From: Pyxicephalus adspersus
Lineage: Eukaryota; Chordata; Amphibia; Anura; Pyxicephalidae
Assembly: GCF_032062135.1 (NCBI RefSeq)
Contig: NC_092859.1
Location: forward strand, 154,869,211-154,933,210
Direction: 5' to 3'
Length of the DNA stretch: 64,000 bases
Positions 63,701 to 64,000 of the stretch are shown here, one piece after another. The first letter of the stretch is position 1. Each line of letters opens with the position of its first letter. The notes beneath the pieces are model-generated. The model had not been told where the DNA came from. It did no database searches and was given only the letters and a program-made list of their open reading frames with translations. A program made the translations under genes and the position numbers.

Positions 63701-64000
63701 CTTCTGAAAAACCCTCCTAAAATGAAGCAAGAAGGAGAAACAAACCGTTGTAGTGTCACCTATACACAGATTGGACCGGATTTGAAAAACTGATCAATAT
63801 TTCACCTACAACCTGTTGGCCAGCAGTGCGAAAGAAATGGTAGCTCCGCTAATCTGGGCGAAATTGGCTGGAACATGTGATGATTATATTAATCTATGAT
63901 TAGCTTTCCGTAGAGATTTATTGCTCCATTATTCGAGTTTCATTCAAGTAGAGATCTCTACGTCCAGGAACATTCCAATTCTTTTCATTGATCTCAGGAG

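Larger units (their letters stand above)
55510..64000 (-). other. ANTXR1 intron 1 (partial)
   Basis: Everything upstream of exon 2 to the window edge. I searched both strands for an exon encoding a signal peptide and a conserved DLYFILD segment and found none. It may be beyond 64000 or in the gap. It contains a minisatellite, a SINE, an L2-like tail, a palindromic element, a foldback half-copy and a mariner relic. Confidence 0.75.

Noticed and set aside
55510..64000. ANTXR1 exon 1
   Set aside because: No frame on the minus strand encodes a signal peptide followed by the conserved start of the vWA domain with a donor in the required phase.

Overview
The window is vertebrate nuclear DNA, most likely from a frog (anuran amphibian). 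It carries the middle of one large multi-exon gene on the minus strand, an orthologue of ANTXR1 (TEM8, anthrax toxin receptor 1). The rest is transposon-rich intron. The vertebrate call rests on the ANTXR1 exons. The frog call rests on the style of the repeats (short hAT elements, foldback MITEs, a tRNA/L2-type SINE, CR1) and is an inference. I cannot name the species. No prokaryotic genes, CRISPR arrays or operons are present. There are two assembly gaps, 29987-30190 and 61468-62060.

Layout: ANTXR1 runs from high to low coordinates. I placed 14 consecutive coding exons by reading protein similarity and splice signals together: 55438-55509, 54771-54842, 52844-52925, 49694-49727, 48850-48929, 47870-47938, 47230-47310, 39816-39876, 38430-38528, 37687-37756, 36001-36079, 30588-30683, 28174-28215 and 2370-2465. 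All have GT-AG borders and the phases close across every junction. The total is 1033 nt, one base plus 344 codons with no stop. They encode almost all of the extracellular von Willebrand A domain, the Ig-like stalk, the single membrane span and the start of the cytoplasmic tail. Exon 1 (start codon, signal peptide, first MIDAS aspartate) lies beyond 64000 or in the gap. The final tail exons lie left of position 1.

Introns: the largest complete intron (2466-28173, 25.7 kb) and the partial first intron (55510-64000) are mostly mobile-element debris. I resolved five relatives of a hAT-like family sharing interior modules, four of them with 8-bp target duplications. I also resolved a TAA-flanked Harbinger-like MITE, a pogo-like MITE, a palindromic foldback MITE with at least eight copies, a tRNA-headed SINE with an L2-like tail, a CR1 reverse-transcriptase fragment, a dead mariner transposase, a G-rich minisatellite about 60 bp from exon 2, and several unnamed dispersed repeats.

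Most unusual signal: a short structured motif, roughly CTGANGAAGC-loop-GCGAAACGCGT, recurs at nine full sites within otherwise unrelated sequence. Two sites sit in elements of the same design: an inverted left arm, a right arm bearing the motif, a right-only tail with AATAAA, and long direct target repeats (19 bp and about 10 bp). This looks like a family of non-autonomous retroelements built around a conserved hairpin that partly resembles a hammerhead ribozyme core.
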